64,000 nucleotides of DNA from positions 1-64,000 of the forward strand of contig JAEUWI010000037.1 in assembly GCA_016791475.1 (NCBI GenBank), read 5' to 3'. Under the pieces are notes generated by a model that worked only from the letters and a program-made list of their open reading frames with translations, had not been told where the DNA came from and made no database searches. Positions within the stretch are counted from its first letter, which is position 1, and each line of letters opens with the position of its first letter. A program made the translations under genes and the position numbers. This DNA comes from Candidatus Hydrogenedentota bacterium. GTDB taxonomy: Bacteria > Hydrogenedentota > Hydrogenedentia > Hydrogenedentales > JAEUWI01. Positions 23,909-32,669 of the stretch are shown in pieces.

Positions 23909-24787
23909 GTGAAACCGGTGACCTACCGATCCTATGGAAAAATAAACCTGTACCTCGATGTGCTGGACCGTCGGCCCGATGGCTTCACGAATATTGAGAC
24001 GATCTTTCAGACGATTGATCTGTGGGATGAATTGCGGGTTGATGCGGGCGGCGATGGTATTGAATTTACCTGCAGCGACGTTAGCCTGTGTGCGCCGGAG
24101 GAGAATCTGGTGTATCGCGCGGCGAAGTTGATTCGCGAACGCGCCGGCGTGACGGACGGCGTGAAGATCCATTTGGAAAAACGGCTTCCGGTGGCGGCGG
24201 GCTTGGCGGGCGGCTCGGGCAATGCGGCGGCGGCGTTAATTGCGTTAAATGATCTGTGGTCGCTCGGGTTCTCCGGCGAGGCCCTGGCGGAAATGGCGTT
24301 GGCGCTGGGATCGGATGTTCCCTATTGTCTCCGGGGGGGAACGGTGGCGGCGACGGGCCGAGGGGAAGTGATGGAGGTGTTGCCCGCGGTAGCGCCGCAG
24401 TGGCTGGTGCTGGTCCATCCGCCCCTGGCAATTACAGCGGGCCACGCCTATGGCCATCCGAAACTCACCCGGAATCTGGAGCCCGCTCGTGAAGGCAAGA
24501 CGGATGCATTTCGTGAAGCCCTGGCGCGGTTGGCATCGGGGGATGTGGCCGGTATGATCTTCAATCGCATGGAGTCGGGCGTTTTCCACGACCACCCGGA
24601 GCTGGCTTCGATCAAGGAACGCCTGCGGAACTACGGCTGCGATGCCAGCGCCATGAGCGGCAGCGGGCCGACGGTGTTTGGGTTGTGTGCCGATGAAGTC
24701 AGCGCCCGCCGTGTCGGCGAACGGTTCGATGATTACAGGGTCTCGGTGATCCGGACCGCCCCACATGGCGTGGAGCGCCAGGAATGA
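23909..24787 (+). CDS. ispE: 4-diphosphocytidyl-2-C-methyl-D-erythritol kinase
   Basis: IspE is a GHMP kinase that phosphorylates CDP-methylerythritol in the non-mevalonate isoprenoid pathway. The protein starts VKPVTYRSYGKINLYLDVL, with the substrate motif KINLYL. The ATP loop is LPVAAGLAGGSGNAAAAL and the C-terminal motif is AMSGSGPTVFGL. A GTG at 23909 is chosen because GGAAAG lies about nine bases upstream. An ATG at 23789 in the same frame would add 40 residues encoded by the CTTCGTG repeat, which is unlikely to be translated. Length is then 292 residues, normal for the family. Confidence 0.94.
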   Translation: MKPVTYRSYGKINLYLDVLDRRPDGFTNIETIFQTIDLWDELRVDAGGDGIEFTCSDVSLCAPEENLVYRAAKLIRERAGVTDGVKIHLEKRLPVAAGLAGGSGNAAAALIALNDLWSLGFSGEALAEMALALGSDVPYCLRGGTVAATGRGEVMEVLPAVAPQWLVLVHPPLAITAGHAYGHPKLTRNLEPAREGKTDAFREALARLASGDVAGMIFNRMESGVFHDHPELASIKERLRNYGCDASAMSGSGPTVFGLCADEVSARRVGERFDDYRVSVIRTAPHGVERQE

Positions 24788-24799
24788 GCGAGTGAGCGG

Positions 24800-24901
24800 G
24801 TCTTATGGGAAAATGGGTCCGATGAGAAATGGATTCAAGCAATAGTGCTGGCCGACCCATACGACCCATACGACCCATAAGACCCATAAGACCCATAAGA
24901 T
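24800..24901. repeat. 9-bp repeat pair (ATGGGTC units, inverted)
   Basis: A degenerate left arm (GGGTCTTATGGGAAAATGGG, about 24800-24822) faces a cleaner right arm of five to six units on the opposite strand (CGACCCAT, ACGACCCAT, ACGACCCAT, AAGACCCAT and so on, 24857-24900). It lies between ispE and the zinc-ribbon gene. Confidence 0.85.
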
Positions 24902-24948
24902 CCCCGCAATGGCTTCGGCCAGCGGTGACCAATCAGGATGACACAAGA

Positions 24949-25182
24949 ATGAGCGAAGTAATCTGTCCCGGATGCGGGACGAAAATGGAGAATGGCGGTA
25001 CGCCCTGCCCGACGTGCGGCTATGCGAAAGATCCGGCATTCAAGAAGAAAGTTCTGCAATTCAGCGTGCTGTTTGCTATATTGGGCGCTTTATGGCTGTA
25101 CTTTCTCCTTACCCACGCGGGTGAGAAGAAAGACGGCCCCGCAGTGCGCGATGCTACGGGACAGATTGTGACTTCGCCGTGA
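24949..25182 (+). CDS. Small zinc-ribbon membrane protein
   Basis: The 77-residue protein starts at the ATG at 24949, with AGGA nine bases upstream. Two CxxC knuckles (CPGCGTK and CPTCGYA) form a zinc ribbon in the first 25 residues. A single transmembrane helix (VLFAILGALWLYFLL) and a short polar tail follow. Longer in-frame starts upstream would translate the 9-bp repeat (Ile-Arg-Pro repeats) and are rejected. It precedes the two GTPase genes by about 50 bp and may belong to the same unit. Function unknown. Confidence 0.75.
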   Translation: MSEVICPGCGTKMENGGTPCPTCGYAKDPAFKKKVLQFSVLFAILGALWLYFLLTHAGEKKDGPAVRDATGQIVTSP

Positions 25183-25234
25183 AGCGCGAACGAAGTTGTT
25201 CGCCAGCCCCGCCCATGAGATTCTTTGATTTTCC

Positions 25235-27010
25235 ATGATGGACGACCCTTTGAGCGATAGCCTTCAGGAATTTAACACCGCCGTGCATGCACTGGAGGCG
25301 GCGGTTTCCGCGCAGCCCGCGCTGGCGCAGGTGTTGTTTGACAATACACGGGAGTGGCGCAAGCTGCTCACCTTCAAGCTCCTTCCCCAGCTCGCGGGGA
25401 AGGATGTGCTGGTGGCCGCGGTGGCCGGCGGCACGAACACGGGCAAGTCCACGGTCTTCAATCTCCTGGTAGGTTCCGTCATGAGCCCGGTCCGCGCGAC
25501 GGCGGCGGCCACCTGTCGCCCGCTGCTCGTGGGCAACCAGCTTCGCTTCGATCAGGGGCTCACGGGCAATCTGGTGCCGGGCCTGCAGGCGCGCCTTCAG
25601 TCGCGCGATACGGACCCGGTGGATCGCACCGCGCCGCCCGACGTGCTCTTCATGAAGCCCTCGAAGGATCTTCCCGACTTTCTGGTGCTCCTCGATGTGC
25701 CGGATGTGGACTCCATCGATCTGATCAACTGGGACGTGGCGGAAAATATCCAAGCCGTGTGCGATGTGCTGATCGCGGTGTTGACGGGCGAAAAATACCA
25801 GGACGACAAGGTCATCGAGTATTTCCGCAAGGCGTCGGGATCGGGGCGCATCATTCTGCCGCTGATGAACAAAAGCAGCGCAGATGAGAACTATGCGACG
25901 GCGCGCGCTCAAATTGAAGATTTCTGCGAGGTGGTGGGGATTACGCCCCCCGCGTTTTTTGCGGTGCCCCACGACTTTACGCTGATGGACTCCTGCACCC
26001 AGCCCATCGTGTCTCTGACGGGCACCGCGCCGTTGCGGGAGTACCTGGAGCAGCTCGACGTGGTGGAGACGAAGGACCGGGTCTACCGAAACACCCTGAG
26101 CCACTTTGCCTTGGAAACCGCAGTCTTTGTGGATCGTCTGGATTCCGTGGAAAAGGGCCTCGAAAAGATCGAGGCGCTCTTTGCGGGCCGGGCCGAGGCG
26201 ATGGCGGCGACCTACGACCCCGAGCCCGATGCCCAGGTGGGCCGCCTGCTCCATGAGTTCATCAAGGCCCGCCGTGGACTGCTGAGTCGCACGGTGGGCA
26301 ATGTGGGCACGGCGATCTTTGAGCGCGTGGCGCCCGTGGGCCGCGCGGTGGGCCGGATGGTGCAGCGGCGCCTGACCCTGGCCAGTGTGGCGAGTCCGCC
26401 CACGCCGGCGGAAGTGCGGGCGCACCACGCGCGCGAGCTGGAGTTCCGCACGCGGGATTTCATTCGGGAATGCGCGGAGCTTGCCCAGAGCCTGGATTCA
26501 CCGGCCCGGGAGATGCTTGCCGGCGTGTTCGAGCGGATGGATGTGGCGGCGGCGGTGAAGGCGGTGGAAGAAGCAACATTGAAGGAAGATAACATTTCGG
26601 AGGCCTTCCGCCAGCATGCGGAGAAAACCCTGGCGTCGTGGTGGGACGATCACACCGTGCGCCGGACGCTGCTGGTGGAGCTGGATGCCCTGTTGATGTT
26701 TGCCCCCACGGTGGTGGCGGTTCCCCTGGCCTTTTACACCGGTGGGGTGGGCGTGCCGGAGGTGGTGGCGGCGGTGAGCCCGCTGGCGGGCGATTTCTTT
26801 TCCCGGATCATGGAGCATCAGTTCGCCGACAAGTGGTTTGATCTGATCGCGCCGTGGCACGTGGAGCAGCAGGCGCGCTTCAAGACTGCGCTGGCCGAAC
26901 ATGTACTGGGCGCGGGCCTGGCCCCCCTGGCGGCCGGGCGCGCGGCACTGGCCAGCCCCGAGGCGGAGCGCATCCGGAGGATTCACGAGCAGTGTCTGAA
27001 AGCATCCTGA
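25235..27010 (+). CDS. Dynamin-like/YfjP-type membrane GTPase A
   Basis: The 591-residue product has a G domain with P-loop GGTNTGKST (residues 65-73), a G3-like LLDVPDVDS (152-160) and a G4-like MNKSS (211-215, NKxx). A long helical region (about 280-500) follows, and then a hydrophobic stretch near 490-520 (LLMFAPTVVAVPLAFYTGG). This is the plan of bacterial dynamin-like or YfjP-type GTPases, which act at membranes. Its stop overlaps the start of a second GTPase, so they probably function as a pair, as tandem bacterial dynamin-like proteins often do. No clear ribosome-binding site precedes the ATG. Confidence 0.8.
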   Translation: MMDDPLSDSLQEFNTAVHALEAAVSAQPALAQVLFDNTREWRKLLTFKLLPQLAGKDVLVAAVAGGTNTGKSTVFNLLVGSVMSPVRATAAATCRPLLVGNQLRFDQGLTGNLVPGLQARLQSRDTDPVDRTAPPDVLFMKPSKDLPDFLVLLDVPDVDSIDLINWDVAENIQAVCDVLIAVLTGEKYQDDKVIEYFRKASGSGRIILPLMNKSSADENYATARAQIEDFCEVVGITPPAFFAVPHDFTLMDSCTQPIVSLTGTAPLREYLEQLDVVETKDRVYRNTLSHFALETAVFVDRLDSVEKGLEKIEALFAGRAEAMAATYDPEPDAQVGRLLHEFIKARRGLLSRTVGNVGTAIFERVAPVGRAVGRMVQRRLTLASVASPPTPAEVRAHHARELEFRTRDFIRECAELAQSLDSPAREMLAGVFERMDVAAAVKAVEEATLKEDNISEAFRQHAEKTLASWWDDHTVRRTLLVELDALLMFAPTVVAVPLAFYTGGVGVPEVVAAVSPLAGDFFSRIMEHQFADKWFDLIAPWHVEQQARFKTALAEHVLGAGLAPLAAGRAALASPEAERIRRIHEQCLKAS

Positions 27011-28635
27011 GTGTATTGAACCATCTCGAAACGCTGGCGGGCTACAACGGTCCCTGGAAAGCGCTGCGGAACGAAGCCGTGCTATTGAAAGAGCGCGTGG
27101 TCGAGCTGCGCACACGGGAATCGCGCCTGGACGATGTGCTCGTGGTGGCGCTGGTGGGCGGATCGGGCGTGGGGAAGTCGACGCTGCTCAATGCGATCGC
27201 GGGCGACCAGATCGCCCTGACCTCGCCCATGCGTCCCTGCACCACACGGCCCATGGCCTATCACCCGCCGGGCACCGAGCTGCCCTTCGACACGTGGGAA
27301 GGGGTGCCCCGATCCGCGTTGGAAAACCTGGTGCTCATCGACACGCCCGATTCCGACAGCATCCAGCACGAACACCGCGAGCGCACCATCGGCGTGCTCA
27401 AGCAATGCGACCTCATTGTACTTTGCGCCAGTCAGGAGAAGTACCTGGACGAGGCCACTTGGTCTCTGCTGCGACCCTTGCGCGGCCAGCGGGCCATGGT
27501 GTGCCTGGAGACCAAGGCGGGCCCCCAGAGCGCGGTGCGCGAGCACTGGCTGGGGCGGCTGGAGGAGCAAGGCTTTCAGATCGGCGGCTATTTCCGGGTG
27601 AATGCGTTGCGCACCCTGGATCGGAAGCTCTCCGGATCGGCGCCGAGCGCGGAGGAGATCGACTTTCCGGAGTTCGACAAGTTTCTGAGCCGCGAGCTGA
27701 ACCGGGAGCGCATCGCGCGAATCAAGCGATCCAATGTGGCGGGCCTGCTGCGCAAGGCCACGGAGCGGCTGGACGATCTGGGGAAGAAGATTGCGCCCGA
27801 GCTGGACCTGCTGGAGAAGGCGATTGGCGAGGCGGACAAGACCCTCGCGCGGGAAAGTCTTTCCTATGTGAGTCAGCACCTTTTTGCCGAGGCGCACCTG
27901 TGGACCTATGCCGTAGGCCGGGAAACGAGCATTCGCTCCAAAGGTATCGTTGGCATGACCTACCGCGTTGCGGAGAGTGTCCGAAACCTGCCCGTGCGTG
28001 TGCCGGGACTCCTTTCGTGGGGCGGCGCGAAGGACACGAGCGGCCGGCGCGCTGCGGAGATGTTGACCGATCAGGAACTGGTCCAGCCGGGTGATCGGTT
28101 GGTATCCGAGCGGCTGCTGGAAGATTATCGCAATGCCCAGAGCGAGCTGGCTTTGGCTTTCGTGCGTGCGGGGCTGGTGGCGCCGGATGGCGCGGCGGGG
28201 CTTGCTTCGTACCAGGCGGAGCTGGACCGACGCCTGTCGGCCGTTATCAAAGGGCCTGCGCGGGAGCGGGTGAAGCACGGCGGGCGCATGTTGAGCCGGT
28301 GGATCACCACGGCCATGCTGGATGCCCCGCCAGTCGCCTTTCTGGGGTATTCCGGTTACGTGGTGGTGGACAACTACCTTGGGGCCCATATTCTGGGCGT
28401 TTCATTTCTGGTGCACAGCGGCACGGTGCTGGGGATCATTCTGGGGTTGGAGCTTGCGGCATTGTCCGGCGCGGTGCGCTTCTTTGCGTGGCTTGCCCGC
28501 CAGGGCAGTCTGATGGATCTTCGGGCGTCGTTGCTCGCGCCCCAGTTGGCCTTTGGCGCCGAGCGTGAATTAATCCGTGATGTGCGCGAGAAGCTGGACC
28601 GGATCGAGAAGATCAAGTCGCTCGTGATGGATTGA
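26992..28635 (+). CDS. Dynamin-like/YfjP-type membrane GTPase B
   Basis: The 547-residue partner begins at a GTG at 26992 (GGAGG about 11 bases upstream), inside the last codons of GTPase A (19-bp overlap). G1 is GGSGVGKST (about 56-64), G3 LIDTPDSDS (115-123) and G4 is probably LETKAG (TKxx) near 180. A helical middle domain follows, then two hydrophobic segments around residues 445-500 (PVAFLGYSGYVVVDNYLG and LGIILGLELAALSG). It resembles GTPase A in order of parts but is diverged in sequence. A heterodimeric membrane-remodelling or envelope-stress role is inference from dynamin-like pairs. Confidence 0.8.
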   Translation: MSESILSVLNHLETLAGYNGPWKALRNEAVLLKERVVELRTRESRLDDVLVVALVGGSGVGKSTLLNAIAGDQIALTSPMRPCTTRPMAYHPPGTELPFDTWEGVPRSALENLVLIDTPDSDSIQHEHRERTIGVLKQCDLIVLCASQEKYLDEATWSLLRPLRGQRAMVCLETKAGPQSAVREHWLGRLEEQGFQIGGYFRVNALRTLDRKLSGSAPSAEEIDFPEFDKFLSRELNRERIARIKRSNVAGLLRKATERLDDLGKKIAPELDLLEKAIGEADKTLARESLSYVSQHLFAEAHLWTYAVGRETSIRSKGIVGMTYRVAESVRNLPVRVPGLLSWGGAKDTSGRRAAEMLTDQELVQPGDRLVSERLLEDYRNAQSELALAFVRAGLVAPDGAAGLASYQAELDRRLSAVIKGPARERVKHGGRMLSRWITTAMLDAPPVAFLGYSGYVVVDNYLGAHILGVSFLVHSGTVLGIILGLELAALSGAVRFFAWLARQGSLMDLRASLLAPQLAFGAERELIRDVREKLDRIEKIKSLVMD

Positions 28636-28640
28636 GCCGC

Positions 28641-29093
28641 CTACATCGCCACGAGAATGATCGTGATGAAGAAGGCCAGCAGCAGGGCGGCGGTGATACC
28701 CACGACCATCATGTTGCCCTTGGACATGGCCGGCGCACTGCCGGCGTGGCTGGAGCTTCGGTAGCGTCTGACCTCTTCGGGCCGGGGACCGTCGTGGTGG
28801 CGCGCTTCCGCCGGAGCCGCCTGGGTCAGCGTGAGCATGGCGTCCTGCAACTCGGCCTTGAGCTGCATCGCTTCCGGGTGCTGGAACTGGAGCACCAGCT
28901 CGTCCAGCAGATCCATGGCCTCGTTGGTTTCGCCGATCTCTACGAGGCAGCGCGCGCGGGGATACATGATATTGGGCGAATTGGGGAAGGCCTGATCGAG
29001 CTCGTCGAGGAGGGAGAGGGCCTCATCGAAGCGACTCTGCTGGAAGAGCAGGTCGGCCTGGCCGAATTTGTTTTGGGCGGTATGACGTTGCAT
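28641..29093 (-). CDS. TPR protein with C-terminal membrane anchor
   Basis: The 150-residue product starts at the second of two close ATGs (29093), which is correctly spaced from AGGGAA. Two TPR-like helical pairs (FGQADLLFQQSRFDEALSLL and YPRARCLVEIGETNEAMDLL in their cores) occupy the first 75 residues. A charged linker and one C-terminal helix (MVVGITAALLLAFFITIILV) follow. It converges with GTPase B, with only five bases between stop codons, and is paralogous in layout to the next gene. Probably an inner-membrane scaffold protein. Confidence 0.7.
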   Translation of the reverse strand: MQRHTAQNKFGQADLLFQQSRFDEALSLLDELDQAFPNSPNIMYPRARCLVEIGETNEAMDLLDELVLQFQHPEAMQLKAELQDAMLTLTQAAPAEARHHDGPRPEEVRRYRSSSHAGSAPAMSKGNMMVVGITAALLLAFFITIILVAM

Positions 29094-29178
29094 GGGCATT
29101 TCCCTGAACACACGTTCTTCAAAATGATACTTCAGGGCGAATCCATTCGCAACTTCGTGCGGCGGGGATTCAAGCGGT

Positions 29179-30042
29179 CTATCGGCGCAGTCCCCGCCAG
29201 CGCGCGAGGTCCCAGCCCTGTCCAAAGGTGAGGAGGAGCGCGCCGAAAATGAGGGAGAAGCCGATGGCCAGAACGGTCTGGAGCACAAGGAAAAGGATCA
29301 GCTCACCCAGGCGGAAGCCATAGTGCTTTCGAATGAGGATGGGGATCCAGGCCCAGCCGATGACCGGGACGAAGAGGAGGAGGCTGACATAGAGGGCGTA
29401 CTGGATGACATCGAAGATGTTGTCGAGAGGCTCCTCATAGCGCAGTCGGTGCATGAGGTGGAGGAGGGCGTACATGGTGGCCAGATTGGCGGAGAAGAAG
29501 GTGGCGAAAAAGAGGACCAGGACTTGGCCGATGTTGAAGCCGCCGCCGCGCCCGGCCTCGGCCGCCCCGTAGCCCGGCGTGAAATAGAGAAAGCTTCCGG
29601 CGAAGAGGAGGAAGAGGGCCAGGAAGGCGACGATGCCGAGGGTGTAGAGCAAAGTACGATTCTGGCCGGGTTGCGCGGGCGGGATGGATACACTGTCTGG
29701 ATCCATCAGCATGGCGAGGAGGCGCTGATCTTCCTGGTTCAGGCGGCGGGTCCCGCTGCTGGTGAGAACGGGTTCCTCCACGCGGTCGAGGCCGGCAAGT
29801 CGGCCGAGGATTACGTCGGCCCGCTCATCCTGAAAGCGGTCGATGAGTTGCTCGCAAAGCCCGATGCACTCCTGGGCGCGCCCGAGCTGCTCCAGGCAGA
29901 GGGCGGCGGAATACATGATGTGCTTCTGCCGCGGGAATTCGACGTTGAGACGTTGAAGGAGGTGGAGTGACGCGTCGAACTCGCCCCGATCAAACAGGGC
30001 GTCCGCTTCCTGAAATATTCTCTTGGCTTCTGTCTTATCCAC
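29179..30042 (-). CDS. TPR protein with multi-span membrane domain
   Basis: The 287-residue product begins with TPR-like repeats (IFQEADALFDRGEFDASLHL; MYSAALCLEQLGRAQECIGL) that match those of the downstream 150-residue protein, including the MYxxAxCL core. From about residue 130 there are four or five membrane helices (TLLYTLGIVAFLALFLLF first). The gap to the next gene is 85 bp, so the two are likely co-transcribed. Function unknown; a TPR domain on a polytopic membrane protein suggests protein recruitment at the inner membrane. Confidence 0.7.
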   Translation of the reverse strand: MDKTEAKRIFQEADALFDRGEFDASLHLLQRLNVEFPRQKHIMYSAALCLEQLGRAQECIGLCEQLIDRFQDERADVILGRLAGLDRVEEPVLTSSGTRRLNQEDQRLLAMLMDPDSVSIPPAQPGQNRTLLYTLGIVAFLALFLLFAGSFLYFTPGYGAAEAGRGGGFNIGQVLVLFFATFFSANLATMYALLHLMHRLRYEEPLDNIFDVIQYALYVSLLLFVPVIGWAWIPILIRKHYGFRLGELILFLVLQTVLAIGFSLIFGALLLTFGQGWDLARWRGLRR

Positions 30043-30134
30043 GCTGGCGGCGATGTCCCGATTGCTCCAGTCCCGCCGTATTCTATCGCAGACAAGCCGG
30101 GCAGCGCCACGAAAGGGCGTGACCGTCCGTGGTT

Positions 30135-30620
30135 TCAGGGTCGGGGCGTGTTTGCGCTGTTCTCGCTGTAGACCAGGCGCAGGAGGGTTTCGCCGGTTTC
30201 TTCGTGGACATGCTCGTCGTGAAAGGTGAAGCCGTAGCGGCGGTAGAAGTCGCGGCCGATGCGGTTTTCCTTGAAGACTTCCACTTCCAGATCGCCCCGG
30301 AGCATCCGGGCGTGGTCCATCAGCGCGCGTCCGAAGCCCTGGCCGTGATACTCGGGATGGACGAAGATGGCGCCGACTTCATTCTTGATGAGGGCGATAA
30401 ATCCGACCACGCGGTCATCGTGCACATAGACGAAGGTGTCGGCCATGGGGAGGTAGATCTGGGGGATATTGTGCCGCTCGATATCGAAGAATTCTTCGGA
30501 AAGGAAGGGGTGGGCTATCTGGGAACCCGCATACCACGTGTCGAGCAGGTCTTCCAGATCATGCTTTTCATACGGCCGTATCACATCGAAATCCTCACTG
30601 CTGATGCCGGACTGGATCAT
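30135..30620 (-). CDS. GNAT-family N-acetyltransferase
   Basis: The 161-residue product has the GNAT acetyl-CoA motif A, VHPEYHGQGFGRALMDHA (Q/RxxGxG/A type), preceded by beta strands (VVGFIALIKNEVGAIFV), and motif B FYRRYGFTFHDEHV. These proteins transfer acetyl groups from acetyl-CoA to small molecules or protein amino groups; the acceptor is not predictable. It lies between the TPR genes and a Cro/C1-type regulator on the same strand. Confidence 0.88.
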   Translation of the reverse strand: MIQSGISSEDFDVIRPYEKHDLEDLLDTWYAGSQIAHPFLSEEFFDIERHNIPQIYLPMADTFVYVHDDRVVGFIALIKNEVGAIFVHPEYHGQGFGRALMDHARMLRGDLEVEVFKENRIGRDFYRRYGFTFHDEHVHEETGETLLRLVYSENSANTPRP

Positions 30621-30661
30621 ACGGGTATCGTGCGTGCCCGCGCAAGCCGGCTGGCGGGGGC

Positions 30662-30925
30662 TTAATTGAGATCGCCGCCGCCGCCCGCCCGGCCCTGGCG
30701 ATCCGGACTTTCCAGGTAGAAAAGGTGGTCCACGGTCGAGCCGAGAACCTGGGCGATCTTGAGGCTGAGGCGAATGGAGGGGTTCAGGCGGTCTTTCTCG
30801 ATCGCCAGGATGGTCTGGCGGGTGACCTGAACCTGATGGGCAAGATCGGCCTGGCGCAGATTTCTGGCCATGCGAAGTTCCCGCACGCGATTCTTCAATA
30901 TCTGACTATCATCCATGGGGGACAT
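30662..30925 (-). CDS. Cro/C1-type (XRE) helix-turn-helix regulator
   Basis: The 87-residue protein has one HTH_3 domain: VRELRMARNLRQADLAHQ, with the recognition helix VTRQTILAIEKDRLNPS. It resembles the short YozG-like regulators that often sit with membrane proteins. ATGs at 30925 and 30916 are both possible; 30925 has GGCGGG five bases upstream. It ends 42 bp before the GNAT gene on the same strand and may regulate this small cluster. Confidence 0.85.
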   Translation of the reverse strand: MSPMDDSQILKNRVRELRMARNLRQADLAHQVQVTRQTILAIEKDRLNPSIRLSLKIAQVLGSTVDHLFYLESPDRQGRAGGGGDLN

Positions 30926-31038
30926 GATATCCCGCCCGCCGGGTGTCATTCAAGAAAGGTCTTACGTATATAGTGAGCCTAGTAACATTAGAACAGTAGA
31001 CCTAACGGCGCGCCGCGGCCCGGGCCTTCCCGATCAAT

Positions 31039-31068
31039 TTGCATGGGCTCTGATCGAGGTGATATACT
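31039..31068 (+). promoter_or_regulatory. Sigma70 promoter of Hsp70-like gene
   Basis: TTGCAT (31039-31044) and TATACT (31063-31068) are 18 bp apart. The predicted start near 31075 leaves a ~70-nt leader before the GTG at 31145. Confidence 0.6.
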
Positions 31069-31144
31069 TCGCGGTTTGGTAAAAAATGACCTGCCCCAAC
31101 AACCTAAGTTGTTTCCCTAAAACACGTTACAGAGGTACCTGCCC

Positions 31145-32557
31145 GTGGGGAAGTATTACTGCGGTGTCGACTTCGGCACTTCGAATTCCAGCGTCGCCCT
31201 CTCGGACGGCGCCCAGGTGAGAGTCCTGTCCCTGGACGACTCCAACGACAGCCCGACGTCCCTGCCCTCCCTGCTGTACATCACCAGCGAAGGCGAGAAA
31301 ATCATCGGCCGCGGCGCCGCGAACGCCTTCATTGACCGCAATGTGGACCGGGAAGTATTGCTGCAGCAGGTGGACCTCGGTATCAGTATTGAGGCCTATG
31401 TGGCGTCCGAGCCCGACAAGAGCGAGGGCTACCGTCCCCATACGACCGATGGCACGGCCCGCGAGGCGGTGCGCGCCCGCGCCGTGGTGGAGGTCAATTC
31501 GCCCGGCCGGCTTTTTCAGTCGTTGAAAACGCTCATGCGCCACGATGGTTTCCGGGGCACTGAAGTCTTCGGCACCCACTACCAGATTGAAGAGCTCGTG
31601 GCCATGATCCTGCGCCCCATGAAGGAAGCGGCGGATCGGGAAGCGGGCGAGAGCATTGATCGGGCGGTCTTCGGCCGTCCCGTGCGCTTTTCCGAACGGG
31701 ATTTCGAGAATGAGACGGCGGAGCGGCGGCTGCGCACGGCGGCCGAGCTGGCGGGCTTCAAGGAAGTGACCTTCTTTTACGAGCCCGTGGGCGCCTGTGT
31801 GGAGTATGCGATGGTGGCGGAACAGCGCCAGCGCCTCATGGTGGTGGACATCGGCGGCGGCACCTGCGACGTCTGCATCATGGAATTCGGCAACGCTCAT
31901 GGCTTTCATGACCGCCTGGCGGAGAGCAAGATCCTGAGTGTGGCCGGCGTTCCCGTGGCGGGCGACGCCATCGACAAGGAAATCATCCGCAGCAAGCTGT
32001 TCCCGGTCTTCGGCAGCCGCGCGCGCTACGGCCCCAACCGGCTGCCCATGCCCCAGTACCTGTACAACCAGATTCTGGACTGGCAGAACCTCTACAAGCT
32101 CAACAACGAAGAGACCATCAACTGGCTCATCGCGGCGGAGTCCACGTCGGACAATCCCGCGGCCCTGCGGGCGTTGCGCTGCCTGATTCAGCGCAACTTC
32201 GGTTATCCCGTGAGTCGCGAAGTGGAAGCGGCGAAGCGCCGCCTTTCGGTGGATCTCGAAACGGAGATCAAGATCGAAAAAGAAGCTATCCAGATTCACG
32301 AGCGGCTGGAGCGGGTGGAGTTTGCCCACATTATCGAGTACAACCTGGAGAAGATGCTCCAGAGTATCGAAGAGGCGGAGAAGCTCGCGGGCATCAAGTC
32401 CAGCGAAGTGGACCTCGTGCTGACCACGGGCGGCACCAGCCTGATCCCCGCGATCCAGTCCATGCTTGCGGAGCGTTTCGGCCAGGAAAAGCTGAAGCAG
32501 CGCGACACCTTCACCAGCGTGGCTACGGGCCTGGCCATCGTGGCGCAGTACGCTTAA
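31145..32557 (+). CDS. YegD-like Hsp70-family protein
   Basis: The 470-residue product has the actin/Hsp70 ATPase motifs: phosphate-1 CGVDFGTSNSSVAL at the start, phosphate-2 VVDIGGGTCDVCIM near 236, and the adenosine motif LTTGGTSLIPAI near 435. It lacks the substrate-binding domain of DnaK, as do E. coli YegD-type chaperone homologues. The GTG at 31145 has AGAGG nine bases upstream. It has its own promoter and terminator, so it is monocistronic. No DnaJ or GrpE partner is nearby. Confidence 0.9.
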   Translation: MGKYYCGVDFGTSNSSVALSDGAQVRVLSLDDSNDSPTSLPSLLYITSEGEKIIGRGAANAFIDRNVDREVLLQQVDLGISIEAYVASEPDKSEGYRPHTTDGTAREAVRARAVVEVNSPGRLFQSLKTLMRHDGFRGTEVFGTHYQIEELVAMILRPMKEAADREAGESIDRAVFGRPVRFSERDFENETAERRLRTAAELAGFKEVTFFYEPVGACVEYAMVAEQRQRLMVVDIGGGTCDVCIMEFGNAHGFHDRLAESKILSVAGVPVAGDAIDKEIIRSKLFPVFGSRARYGPNRLPMPQYLYNQILDWQNLYKLNNEETINWLIAAESTSDNPAALRALRCLIQRNFGYPVSREVEAAKRRLSVDLETEIKIEKEAIQIHERLERVEFAHIIEYNLEKMLQSIEEAEKLAGIKSSEVDLVLTTGGTSLIPAIQSMLAERFGQEKLKQRDTFTSVATGLAIVAQYA

Positions 32558-32573
32558 ACCGTCCTGAAATTAC

Positions 32574-32606
32574 AAAGCCCGCGTCTCGGTGAGACGCGGG
32601 CTTTTT
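32574..32606 (+). terminator. Intrinsic terminator after Hsp70-like gene
   Basis: AAAGCCCGCGTCTC and its exact complement GAGACGCGGGCTTT surround a GGT loop, giving a 14-bp stem that ends in TTTTT. Because the stem begins with A and ends with T it could also act on convergent transcription from the minus-strand SGNH gene. Confidence 0.93.
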
Positions 32607-32669
32607 CATGGACACAATGGACTGTGTGGACTGAGTCCACGCTGTCCACAGCGCCTGACTCAATACGGT

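Noticed and set aside
24829-24948. N-terminal extension of the zinc-ribbon protein with Ile-Arg-Pro repeats
   Set aside because: It would translate the 9-bp intergenic repeat; the ATG at 24949 has a ribosome-binding site.
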